In this document: positions 1 through 6,472 of the stretch, one piece after another | How the letters are laid out: each line of letters starts with the position of its first letter | Numbering within the stretch: position 1 is the stretch's first letter | Source: Caldisericaceae bacterium | GTDB taxonomy: Bacteria; Caldisericota; Caldisericia; Caldisericales; Caldisericaceae | Direction of reading: 5' to 3' | Length of the DNA: 7,413 nt | Assembly (NCBI GenBank): GCA_021161495.1 | Contig: JAGHAO010000060.1 | Location: 1-7,413 of the forward strand | Made by a program: the position numbers and the translations under genes | The notes under the pieces: model-generated | Seen by the model: the letters and a program-made list of their open reading frames with translations, nothing else | What the model was told of the DNA's origin: nothing | The model's database searches: none

Positions 1-273
1 GATATAAAGGACGGGGATTTTACCATTGAACAGATCATTCAAATCCTTGCGGAAGGGGAGAAGGGTAATGGAACAGTTGCATCCGTATGCAGGAAGTATG
101 GAATAGCACCTGCAACGTATTACAGATGGAAGAGAGAATACAAAGACTTTTCAATACCTCAAGCAAAGAGGTTAAAGATGTTGGAAGAAGAGAATAAAAG
201 ATTAAAGAAGTTACCTGCGGAAAGAGATCTTGAAAACTATGCATTAAAGGAAATAGTGAAAGGTTCTTTTTGA
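1..273 (+). CDS. IS3-family transposase OrfA, 5'-truncated by window edge
   Basis: The frame is open from base 1 and ends at TGA 271-273, giving 90 visible residues. OrfA is the DNA-binding subunit of IS3 transposases. The visible part starts in the helix-turn-helix: FTIEQIIQILAEGEKG, then VCRKYGIAPATYYRWKREY with the recognition-helix signature YGI..ATYYRWK. It is followed by a charged heptad helix, AKRLKMLEEENKRLKKLPAE, which normally mediates oligomerisation. A proline (LPAER) sits where leucine is usual in this helix and may weaken it. The protein ends KEIVKGSF. The start codon is upstream of the window. No stop interrupts this part, but orfB downstream is broken, so the element is probably inactive. 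Confidence 0.85.
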   Translation, partial: DIKDGDFTIEQIIQILAEGEKGNGTVASVCRKYGIAPATYYRWKREYKDFSIPQAKRLKMLEEENKRLKKLPAERDLENYALKEIVKGSF

Positions 274-1236
274 AGTGGGAGGAATGGCGGAAGATGAAGG
301 TGGTGTTGTTTATGAAAGAACTTGGAATAAAGGTAAAGAGGATAGCGGAACTGTTACCTGTATCCAAAAGCACTATATATAGGAGAAATAAAGAGAACTG
401 CAAAAACAACTCAAAGAACAATGGCAGTAATAAAAATAATAATAGTAGTAATAATAGTAATGCAAGAAACAGAAGTAATGGTAACAATGAAAAGACAGAA
501 GGATCTTCCGGAAATACCAGATCCGAATTAAACAAACTCCTTATGAAAAGAATAAACGAATTGGCATTGAAGTATCCCTTCTACGGATACGGAAGGATAT
601 ATGCCCTGTTAAGGAAGGAAGGTATGTTAGTTAATCATAAAAGGGTTTACAGATTATACAAGGAATTGAATCTTCAAAGGCCCAAGAAAAAGAAAAGGAT
701 AAGAAGAAACCTCATTAACAGTTTACCTTCTTTAAATCTTATCAAGGCATCTTATCCCAATAACGTATGGGTTACCGATTTTATTTATGATTCATTAACG
801 AATAACAGATCTTTAAGAATCCTTATCATACAGGATGCATATACAAAGAAGGTTGTAGGTTACGGAATACAAAGAAGCATTACGGCAGAAGATGTAAAAA
901 CAATATTGAAAGAGCAATAAGGTTAAACGGTAAACCGGATGTAATACGTTCCTAAACGTCCCCGAATTCAGATCAAAGTTATTAAACTCATTCCTTAATA
1001 CAAACAGAATAAAACATGAATTCATAGAAAAAGGCAAACCATATCAAAATGGCATAGCGGAATCCTTTATGGATAAACTGAGAGACGAATGTCTGAACTT
1101 AAACACATTTAAAAACATAGAAGAAGCAAAAGAAATAATCGGTAACTACATTGACTTCTATAACAGAAAAAGGCCTCACAGCAGTTTGAACTACAAAACA
1201 CCTATTGAATTTGAAAGGAGTCTTACTATAATATGA
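270..1236 (+). pseudogene. IS3-family transposase OrfB (DDE integrase), two frameshifts
   Basis: OrfB supplies the rve/DDE catalytic domain. Three frames must be joined. Frame A (270-920, open from about 234) contains an N-terminal helix-turn-helix (IAELLPVSKSTIYRR), a long Asn/Ser-rich linker (residues about 40-83), the HTH_21-like block (YPFYGYGRIYALLRKEGM) and the first catalytic Asp in WVTDF (codon 777-779). Loss of one base near 908-911 shifts the reading to ERAIRLNGKPDVIRS. A second loss near 953-960 destroys the DNGPEF motif with the second Asp and creates TAA 953-955. The last frame reads EFRSKLLNSFLNTNR and then GIAESFMDKLRDE, whose catalytic Glu is codon 1060-1062, and ends at TGA 1234-1236. 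If one base is restored, the spacing between second Asp and Glu is 35 residues, as in functional IS3 proteins. The reading starts in the -1 frame relative to OrfA, as expected for an OrfAB fusion. Confidence in the family is high; which bases were lost is approximate. Confidence 0.9.
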
Positions 1237-1260
1237 TTAAGCAGATACTCTCATTAAAAA

Positions 1261-1285
1261 AGTTTCAGGAATGGGGGCAAGGCAC
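1261..1285 (+). repeat. Probable right terminal inverted repeat of the IS
   Basis: The sequence starts 24 bases after the orfB stop and contains CAGGAATGGGGGCAAGGCA. Read from the outside on the minus strand it is TGCCTTGCCCCCATTCCTG. This has the TG start and C-run seen at IS2-type termini of the IS3 family. The outer end could be 1284 or 1286 because both end in CA. The left partner is outside the window, so the call rests on position and resemblance only. Confidence 0.5.
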
Positions 1286-1363
1286 AACAGATCTCCTCTC
1301 CTTCAAAGACAAACTTATATACTCACCTCTTTCGAATACTTCCAAAATCTCTTTTTTCTTCAT
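1265..1363 (-). pseudogene. 5' fragment of a small gene interrupted by the IS
   Basis: On the minus strand an ATG (1363-1361) is preceded by a near-ideal Shine-Dalgarno site, AGGAGGCGG (about 1377-1369), five bases upstream of the start. It opens the reading MKKKEILEVFERGEYISLSLKERR. The original reading continues for about 25 codons to the IS boundary near 1285, then enters the inverted repeat and stops at TGA (1267-1265). The lysine-rich start and amphipathic helical pattern look like a genuine N-terminus. I do not recognise the family. The combination of strong ribosome binding site, plausible N-terminus and an abrupt end at the IS suggests a gene split by transposition, with the rest beyond the left end of the IS outside this window. 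It could also be a chance short ORF. Confidence 0.5.
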
Positions 1364-1394
1364 TTTATTCCGCCTCCTCTCCTATGCAATTTTT

Positions 1395-1451
1395 GTATAG
1401 ATTTTTATATGAGGCAACGATACAGTTTCGTATAGATTTTTCGTGAGGCAA
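1395..1451. repeat. Two-copy direct repeat, about 35-base period
   Basis: Copy one is GTATAGATTTTT (1395-1406), spacer ATAT, then GAGGCAA (1411-1417). Copy two is GTATAGATTTTT (1430-1441), spacer CGT, then GAGGCAA (1445-1451). Nineteen of 19 non-spacer bases agree. On the minus strand it reads TTGCCTCA..AAAAATCTATAC twice, ending about 30 bases upstream of the ATG of the interrupted minus-strand gene. That is a typical place for tandem regulator binding sites. It also lies 35 to 90 bases upstream of the plus-strand phosphatase gene. The role is inferred from location only. Confidence 0.6.
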
Positions 1452-1485
1452 TTCGGTACTTGTTTTAATTGAAGTTTTCCGTAAA

Positions 1486-2328
1486 ATGAACACTATGAAA
1501 ATAATAGAAGATATTCATATCCATACGAATGTGTCGAAGGATTCGAAACAGGATCCGGAAGCGTATGTTAAAGAAGCAATAGAAAGAAAACTTCAGTATC
1601 TTGGTTTCAGCGACCATCTCGATCTTGACCCGTTGGACAAGGATTACGAATATTATAGGTATGAAGATGCGCGATCCGATTTTGAGTTTCTATCGGGGAA
1701 ATACGGTAAAGAAATCAATTTGCTCTTCGGCGTGGAAGTAACGTTTCAAACCGGGCTTGAGAAAAGTATTCTGGAGAACACCGAAAATAAAGGTTATGAT
1801 TATATGATTGGTTCCGTACACAGGCTCGAAGGTTTTACCATTGCAGGGACAAGTGGAATTCCGTATTTCGAAGGAAAAGACGAAAAAACGGCTTATACTG
1901 CGTATTTCGAAGAAATGAAAAGAATGGTCGGTTTTAATTATTTTCCCATTGTCGGCCACTTTGATGTTATTAAGCGATTCGGAGTTAATTTTTACGGAAA
2001 ATTCGATGCGTACAAGTATGAATCGATTATACGGGAAATCTTCAGGATGCTGGTGAAGCAGGGCAATGTAATAGAATTGAACAGTTCCGGTCTTAGGCAG
2101 CCTCCGAAAGAACCTTATCCGTCCGCTGAGGTTCTGAAAATGTATGCGGAAGAAGGGGGGACCGAAGTTGTAATAGGTTCCGATGCACATACGTTAAAGC
2201 AGTTCGGACAGGGCCTTCCCGAAACGATTCTTTATGCTCAAAAAATTTTTGACTTCAATGTGGTCGTTTTTATCAAAGGAATGAAAATTTCTCTCGGAAA
2301 AATCAGTGAATTTGTAAATACATATTGA
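1486..2328 (+). CDS. PHP-family phosphatase, probable histidinol-phosphatase
   Basis: The 280-residue protein is a PHP-domain metallohydrolase of the size usual for HisK/HisJ histidinol-phosphatases, which remove phosphate from L-histidinol phosphate near the end of histidine synthesis. The metal site is complete: HIH (His11, His13), FSDH (His44), GVEV (Glu84), SVH (His112), GHFD (His158) and GSDAH (Asp233, His235). ELNSSG (197-202) precedes the last motif, as in this family. No signal peptide is seen, so it should be cytosolic. The start at 1486 is one of two close ATGs (1486, 1495). Neither has a convincing Shine-Dalgarno site, unlike the next gene, so expression may be low. No other his gene is in the window; a different phosphoester substrate is therefore possible. 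The PHP assignment is firm and the substrate less so. Confidence 0.82.
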   Translation: MNTMKIIEDIHIHTNVSKDSKQDPEAYVKEAIERKLQYLGFSDHLDLDPLDKDYEYYRYEDARSDFEFLSGKYGKEINLLFGVEVTFQTGLEKSILENTENKGYDYMIGSVHRLEGFTIAGTSGIPYFEGKDEKTAYTAYFEEMKRMVGFNYFPIVGHFDVIKRFGVNFYGKFDAYKYESIIREIFRMLVKQGNVIELNSSGLRQPPKEPYPSAEVLKMYAEEGGTEVVIGSDAHTLKQFGQGLPETILYAQKIFDFNVVVFIKGMKISLGKISEFVNTY

Positions 2329-2352
2329 CAGAATATAATAGGTGTGTAAAAT
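2325..2352 (+). promoter_or_regulatory. Promoter for the PLP-enzyme gene
   Basis: A perfect -35 box TTGACA (2325-2330) overlaps the stop codon of the phosphatase gene and is separated by 16 bases from TAAAAT (2347-2352). Transcription would start near 2359, leaving a short leader before the start codon at 2387. An alternative or overlapping promoter is TTGTAA (2312-2317), 16 bases, TATAAT (2334-2339). Either would let the PLP enzyme be transcribed independently of the phosphatase. Confidence 0.6.
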
Positions 2353-2372
2353 ATTCTCTTAACTACGCGGAT

Positions 2373-2380
2373 AAGGAGGT
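2373..2380 (+). promoter_or_regulatory. Strong Shine-Dalgarno site
   Basis: AAGGAGGT matches the anti-Shine-Dalgarno sequence throughout and lies six bases before ATG 2387, which fixes that start. Confidence 0.85.
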
Positions 2381-2386
2381 AGTAGA

Positions 2387-3865
2387 ATGTTAAAAGACGA
2401 AAAAATCAATGAAGAAGTGTTGGAACGTACCATACAGCGGGCACGGGAACGTAATGTTATTCTCCCTACCTACGAACAGATGAGAGACCCGACCAAAATA
2501 CCCGAGAAAATCAAGGAAGAATTAAAACACATCGGTTTATGGGATCTCCATCCGAGAAACCTGTTCAGGATTACGTGGAAAAACGAGCCGGTTAAATTCG
2601 GAGGAGGATTTGACGGCGTTAATTACATTGAACTTCCCCCGGAATTTACCGGAGTGAAAGCAAGAATTTTTGTCCTTCTCGGCAAGTATTTCCCGACAGG
2701 CTCTCACAAGGTGGGTGCCACGTTTGGGCCTCTTGTTGAGAAGCTTACAAGAGGTGTGTTTGATCCGACAAGGCAGAAAGCACTCTGGCCTTCAACAGGA
2801 AATTACTGCAGAGGCGGTGCTTATGACTCCGCTCTTCTTGCATGCCAGGCGATTGCGGTTTTGCCTGAGGGGATGTCCAAAGAACGTTTTGAATGGTTAA
2901 AAAGTATTGGTGCCGAAGTTTACCCGACTCCCGGCGTGGAGAGTAACGTTAAGGAAGTTTTCGATAAGGCAAAAGAACTGAAACAGCAAAGGCCTGATGA
3001 AGTCGTTGTTCTAAACCAGTTCGATGAGTTTGGAAATCCCATTTGGCACTATGCGGTTACAGGTCCTGCAATGGAAGAGGTGTACAACAAAGAAAAAAAA
3101 GAAGGGCAAAGAATGGCTGCTCTGTTCCTTACGCAAGGTTCTGCGGGAACGCTTGGAAGCGGAAATTATTTAAGGAAAAAATTCCCTACAATTAAGATCG
3201 GTGCGGGTGAAGCGCTTCAGTGCCCTACGCTTCTCTATAACGGGTACGGCGGCCATAGGATTGAAGGCATCGGAGATAAGCATGTTCCTTGGATTTTCGA
3301 TGTAAAGAATATAGATATGGTTTTAGACATAGATGACGAAGCCTGTATGCATCTAATCAGGTTGTTCAACGAGCCTGCGGGGAGAAAAGTTTTGAAAGAA
3401 GCGGGCATCGATCCCGAATTTGTCGATAAACTCGACTTGTTCGGCATTTCCTCGGCTGCTAATATTATCGGCGCGATAAAGATGGCAAAATACTATGAAA
3501 TGACGGATAAGGATATTATATTCACGGTGGCAACCGATTCTATGGAACTTTATCAATCAAGGCTCCAGGAATTGAGAGATATGTACGGTGAATATACCGA
3601 AACGGATGCTGCGAAAGACTTCGACAGGTATTTAATGGGAATTACCACGGATTGGCTTCTTGAATTGAAGTATTACGATAAAAAGAGAATGCATAACTTG
3701 AAATACTTCACTTGGATCGAGCAGCAGGGAAAAGAACTCGAAGAACTAAACGCCCAGTGGTATGATGATTCCTATTGGAGCGAAAAGTTTGAATCCTATA
3801 AGGAATGGGATGAGCGTATCAGAGAATTTAATGACAGAGTCGGTTTGATAAAGAAATATCTGTAA
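2387..3865 (+). CDS. Fold-type II PLP-dependent enzyme, cysteine-synthase-like, substrate unknown
   Basis: The 492-residue protein belongs to the PALP superfamily (cysteine synthase, threonine synthase, tryptophan synthase beta). The Schiff-base lysine is Lys108 in TGSHKVGA. The substrate-carboxylate loop is STGNYCRGG (136-144), corresponding to the TSGNTG loop of O-acetylserine sulfhydrylases. NQFDEFGNPIWHYAVTGP (210-227) closely mirrors the NQF..NP..HY.TGPE stretch of cysteine synthases. The cofactor-phosphate loop is TQGSAGTLGSG (249-259). The protein is much longer than cysteine synthase (about 310 residues). It has about 85 extra N-terminal residues, and about 110 residues rich in Tyr, Trp and acidic residues follow TVATDSMELY. 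These may form an oligomer interface or a lid. No signal peptide is present, so it is cytosolic. I recognise the superfamily but not a proven reaction; a lyase or synthase acting on a sulfur- or hydroxy-amino acid is the natural guess. Confidence 0.85.
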   Translation: MLKDEKINEEVLERTIQRARERNVILPTYEQMRDPTKIPEKIKEELKHIGLWDLHPRNLFRITWKNEPVKFGGGFDGVNYIELPPEFTGVKARIFVLLGKYFPTGSHKVGATFGPLVEKLTRGVFDPTRQKALWPSTGNYCRGGAYDSALLACQAIAVLPEGMSKERFEWLKSIGAEVYPTPGVESNVKEVFDKAKELKQQRPDEVVVLNQFDEFGNPIWHYAVTGPAMEEVYNKEKKEGQRMAALFLTQGSAGTLGSGNYLRKKFPTIKIGAGEALQCPTLLYNGYGGHRIEGIGDKHVPWIFDVKNIDMVLDIDDEACMHLIRLFNEPAGRKVLKEAGIDPEFVDKLDLFGISSAANIIGAIKMAKYYEMTDKDIIFTVATDSMELYQSRLQELRDMYGEYTETDAAKDFDRYLMGITTDWLLELKYYDKKRMHNLKYFTWIEQQGKELEELNAQWYDDSYWSEKFESYKEWDERIREFNDRVGLIKKYL

Positions 3866-3886
3866 TTTTCAGGACGAATAACAAGA

Positions 3887-3914
3887 AGGGTGCTTTTACA
3901 GCCCCTCTTTTTTT
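3887..3914 (+). terminator. Intrinsic terminator between convergent genes
   Basis: AGGG(T)GC (3887-3893) pairs with GCCCCT (3901-3906) around a seven-base loop TTTTACA, with one bulged T. Seven T residues follow (3908-3914), so it terminates the plus-strand PLP-enzyme transcript 22 bases after its stop. The hairpin lies across the 3' end of the minus-strand dtxR gene, whose stop is in the loop. On that strand the following sequence (TTCTTGTTATT) is only moderately T-rich, so it may act in both directions with lower efficiency for the feo operon. Confidence 0.7.
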
Positions 3915-4270
3915 AGGAATTGTTCTATCTTTTCTTTTGTTTCTTCCGAAATGCAATGTTCTATGAGGCACGCTTCCTTAAAAGCATTTTCTTTCGAAAC
4001 ACCCAAAACGCCGTTTAGAAGGGCGAATATGAGTTTATGTTTTTCCCATGTTTCTTTGCCGATTTTTTCGCCTTTCGGTTTCAACACAACGCCTCCGTAA
4101 GGAGAATGGTCTATATATCCTCCGGAAGAAAGCTTTTTAAGCGCACCCGTAACGGACGGAGGTTTGACGGAAAGAAATTTCGCTATGTCTTTTACTCTTA
4201 CGATCTTTTTTTCTTTTGATAATACGTAAATTGCTTCCAGATAATCCTCTATGCTTTTTGTTTCTTTCAC
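3896..4270 (-). CDS. DtxR-family iron-dependent repressor, short form
   Basis: The 124-residue protein matches the N-terminal half of DtxR/MntR regulators. A winged helix covers about 1-68 (SIEDYLEAIYVL; recognition helix near SVKPPSVTGALKKL; wing GGVVLKPKG). A metal-binding and dimerisation domain follows (EKHKLIFALLNGVLGV, then KEACLIEHCISEE). The C-terminal SH3-like domain of DtxR is absent, as in MntR. By alignment from memory, candidate metal ligands are Asp9 (MntR Asp8), Glu12, His78, Cys101 (DtxR Cys102), Glu104 and His105. A Cys at position 101 is the iron-type ligand. The GTG start (4270-4268) overlaps the feoB stop in GTGA. No Shine-Dalgarno site is evident, so translational coupling to feoB is likely. 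As last gene of the Fe(II)-uptake operon it most likely represses that operon when iron is sufficient. Confidence 0.88.
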   Translation of the reverse strand: MKETKSIEDYLEAIYVLSKEKKIVRVKDIAKFLSVKPPSVTGALKKLSSGGYIDHSPYGGVVLKPKGEKIGKETWEKHKLIFALLNGVLGVSKENAFKEACLIEHCISEETKEKIEQFLKKEGL

Positions 4271-6204
4271 GGCATAAACAGTTTAAGTATTTGATTTAAA
4301 ATCCCGCCTAAAACGATTGCTCCTACGAACTCTCCTACCGTAACCGCCGTTGCGCGTTTCCACCCGAATTCTCTTTTAAGTGCGGCTATTGTTGCAACGC
4401 AGGGAATATAGATCATAGTGACAAATCCGAAAATGAAAATTTGCCTCGGGGTGAGCACTTTTGCAAAATTTGTCGTATGATAAAGTGTGGAAAGCATTAC
4501 AAGGGTAAGCTCCTTTCTTAGGATTCCAAATAAAAATGTTATACCGGCAAGTGGGGGGAGTCCCAAGAAATCTGTCATAACAGGCTTTAAAAAATTTGCC
4601 ACGGGTTTTATCCAGTTGAATATAGAAAATATTTCCATAACAACGTTTGCTACAATTATGATCGGGAACGCAAAATATACAAAATCTTTCAACCTTATCC
4701 ATGTTTGCTTCAAAATTATTTTCATAACGGGCTTTCTGTATCTCGGCATTTCCATTATCAATCCCGAGGGCGTGCCTTTCATAAATTTGTTCAAAATTCT
4801 TCCCGTTATAAGGATGAGTATAAAGTCAAGCACATATATGATTAACGCATAAACCGGCCCTAAGAATGTCGCAACAAGCCCTAAAATAATCACTGTTCTT
4901 GCGGAGCACGGGACGAGTGTTGCAAGTATTGCCGCAATAAACCTGTCTCTGTCGCGTTCCATTATTCGCGTTCCTAAAACTGCCGGCACATTGCACCCGA
5001 AACCTTCTATAAGAGGCATAAATGCTTTCCCGTGCAATCCTAATTTATGCATTACATTGTCCGTAAGGAATGCGATTCGTGCCAAATATCCGCTGTCTTC
5101 TAAGAACGCAAGAATCAAATAGAACGGTGCGATATACGGAAGCACAATTCCTATTCCTGCAATTACTCCCTCCATTATGCCGTCCCATAAAATTTTATTC
5201 CAGAAAGGAGTGAGAGGCATTCTCATAAATATGGGTTTGAAGGATTCCAACCAGTTACTCAGAAGATCGGAAAAGAAACTGCCGAATTTAAATACGGCAT
5301 AAAAAATCCCAATTGTTACAAGTATAAAAAATACGTATCCCCATACTTTATCGAGTGCAATTTTATCGAACCAATCTCCCATGCTTTCTTTAAGAGTGCT
5401 TTTTCTTTCTATCACGCTCTCCGCAATTCTCGATGCAATTGCGTATCTTTCGGAGATAATTACGGTCTCCGCTTCCTCTCCGTGAATTTCTTTCAGCTCT
5501 TTGCGAAATTTGTCTGCCTTTTTGAGAATTTCCTCGTCTTTAATCTCTTTTTTAATTAACGGATCATTTTCCAAAAGTTTGATTGCGACAAATCTCGGGG
5601 GGTAGTAAGTTTTAACTTTCTTTGAAATAATTTCTGAGAGTTCTTTTATCCTGCTTTCCACTTCTTTTCCGTAGCGTAAATGAGAAACCTTTTTTTCTCC
5701 TTTCAAAAGGGCATTTCTCACAATCTCGAAAAGTTCGGTTAGGCCTTTGTTGTGCACGGCGACTGTTTTTATAACGGGAACACCCAAAAGTTCGGAAAGT
5801 TTTTTTCCGTTTATCGAAAGCCCTTTTCTTTCCAATATGTCGTATTGGTTAAGGGCAATTACAAGAGGAACTTCAAGCTCTATCAACTGGAGTGTGAAAA
5901 ACAGATTTCTTTCGAGATTTACCGCATCCACCACGTTTATTACGAGATCCGGCTTTTCTTTTGCGATAAATTCCCTTGAAACGATTTCCTCTTCCGAATA
6001 TGTGGAAAGAGAATATATTCCGGGAAGGTCAACAACGCGGATTCTAACTCCTTCTTGTTCTATAAATCCTTCCGCTTTTTCAACCGTTTTTCCCGGCCAA
6101 TTTCCTATTATTTGATTACCGCCGGTAAGTTGGTTAAATATTACGCTCTTTCCTACATTTGCGTTTCCGGCAAGTGCTACGACAAATTCTTTTTTATCTT
6201 CCAT
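4267..6204 (-). CDS. feoB: Ferrous iron transport protein B
   Basis: FeoB is the inner-membrane Fe(II) permease with an N-terminal GTPase. The 645 residues begin with the G domain: G1 GNANVGKS (13-20), switch I with Thr40 in GNWPGKTVEK, G3 DLPG (59-62), G4 NQYD (119-122) and G5 region TVAVHNKG (147-154). A helical GDI-like linker (about 170-280) follows. The membrane domain starts near 287 and includes both Gate modules: GFGCNVPA (401-408) with PCSAR (432-436), and IPCVAT (600-605) with its second Cys. The conserved pore-lining cysteines are Cys404, Cys433 and Cys602. The length is at the short end for FeoB (E. coli about 770). ATG 6204 lies inside the last codons of feoA (11-base overlap), and only a weak GAGAAG precedes it. 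The stop overlaps the dtxR start. The gene appears intact. Confidence 0.96.
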   Translation of the reverse strand: MEDKKEFVVALAGNANVGKSVIFNQLTGGNQIIGNWPGKTVEKAEGFIEQEGVRIRVVDLPGIYSLSTYSEEEIVSREFIAKEKPDLVINVVDAVNLERNLFFTLQLIELEVPLVIALNQYDILERKGLSINGKKLSELLGVPVIKTVAVHNKGLTELFEIVRNALLKGEKKVSHLRYGKEVESRIKELSEIISKKVKTYYPPRFVAIKLLENDPLIKKEIKDEEILKKADKFRKELKEIHGEEAETVIISERYAIASRIAESVIERKSTLKESMGDWFDKIALDKVWGYVFFILVTIGIFYAVFKFGSFFSDLLSNWLESFKPIFMRMPLTPFWNKILWDGIMEGVIAGIGIVLPYIAPFYLILAFLEDSGYLARIAFLTDNVMHKLGLHGKAFMPLIEGFGCNVPAVLGTRIMERDRDRFIAAILATLVPCSARTVIILGLVATFLGPVYALIIYVLDFILILITGRILNKFMKGTPSGLIMEMPRYRKPVMKIILKQTWIRLKDFVYFAFPIIIVANVVMEIFSIFNWIKPVANFLKPVMTDFLGLPPLAGITFLFGILRKELTLVMLSTLYHTTNFAKVLTPRQIFIFGFVTMIYIPCVATIAALKREFGWKRATAVTVGEFVGAIVLGGILNQILKLFMP

Positions 6205-6451
6205 AGATTTGTCTTCTCACAGGCCTTACGATAACCTTTGCCGCTATTCCTCTTCCTATTGCAAGGTGAGTACCCATAACGGAAATTTCGACGGGCCCCA
6301 TTGCGGAATTTCTGACTACTTCTACGATTTGCCCGGGAATTAAGCCCATCTCTTGCAGTCTCCTCATAAACCCGTATCCTCCCGCAAGGCTTACAATTTC
6401 CGCTTTTTCTCCTGCTTTTATATCCAATAAAGTAACGTTATTTCTAATCAT
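6194..6451 (-). CDS. feoA: Ferrous iron transport protein A
   Basis: The 85-residue product, when started at ATG 6451, is a FeoA SH3-like domain protein. These are small cytosolic partners of FeoB needed for Fe(II) uptake. Typical features are LLDIKAGEKAEIVSL at the N-terminus, the central RRLQEMGLIPGQIVEVV signature with its conserved MGL..G turn, and GTHLAIGRGIAAKVIV near the end. Two upstream in-frame starts exist (TTG 6469 and ATG 6460). The GGAAAGG/AAGGATGG purine run directly abuts 6460 but is well spaced for 6451, so I chose 6451. The gene is first in the operon and overlaps feoB by 11 bases. Confidence 0.92.
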   Translation of the reverse strand: MIRNNVTLLDIKAGEKAEIVSLAGGYGFMRRLQEMGLIPGQIVEVVRNSAMGPVEISVMGTHLAIGRGIAAKVIVRPVRRQIYGR

Positions 6452-6472
6452 ATTTCCCATCCTTTCCAAAAA

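Larger units (their letters stand above)
1..1285 (+). mobile_element. Decayed IS3-family insertion sequence, left end outside window
   Basis: The stretch carries the typical IS3 order: a small helix-turn-helix orfA, then orfB in the -1 frame with a DDE integrase core, then a probable terminal inverted repeat ending in CA. The orfA tail (helix-turn-helix followed by a charged leucine-zipper-like helix) and the C-rich terminus on the opposite strand resemble the IS2/IS407 branch of the family; this subgroup assignment is from memory of family features. OrfB is broken by two single-base losses, so the copy cannot make a transposase by itself. The left terminus, the orfA start and the left target duplication lie outside the window. 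The right boundary is placed at 1284 to 1286 from the candidate repeat and is uncertain by a few bases. Confidence 0.85.

Noticed and set aside
35..535. Long minus-strand ORF rich in Leu, Phe and Ser
   Set aside because: It is antisense to the purine- and Asn/Lys-rich transposase region; the hydrophobic runs are the complement of AAG/AAT/GAA codons. It has no ribosome binding site and conflicts with recognisable transposase motifs.
813..1037. Minus-strand ORF across the frameshift region of orfB
   Set aside because: It is antisense to clear integrase-core sequence and Cys/Phe-rich without motif; no ribosome binding site.
1395..1451. Possible minimal CRISPR array from the two-copy repeat
   Set aside because: Only two copies with an internal variable spacer of 3 to 4 bases and a 12-base gap between copies; no cas genes and spacers far too short.
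1690..2190. 166-residue minus-strand ORF inside the phosphatase gene
   Set aside because: It is antisense to the complete PHP motifs and shows no family motif or ribosome binding site.
2325..2339. TTGACA directly followed by TATAAT as one promoter
   Set aside because: The boxes are only three bases apart. Each must pair with another element: TTGACA with TAAAAT at 2347, TATAAT with TTGTAA at 2312.
4487..4852. Plus-strand ORFs within feoB (also 5747-6115 and 5752-5979)
   Set aside because: They are the opposite strand of an intact feoB with all conserved motifs; compositions are atypical and no starts are supported.
6458..6469. Upstream starts for feoA (TTG 6469, ATG 6460)
   Set aside because: The purine-rich ribosome binding site overlaps or abuts them, leaving no spacer, while it is well placed for ATG 6451; FeoA similarity begins only after 6451.
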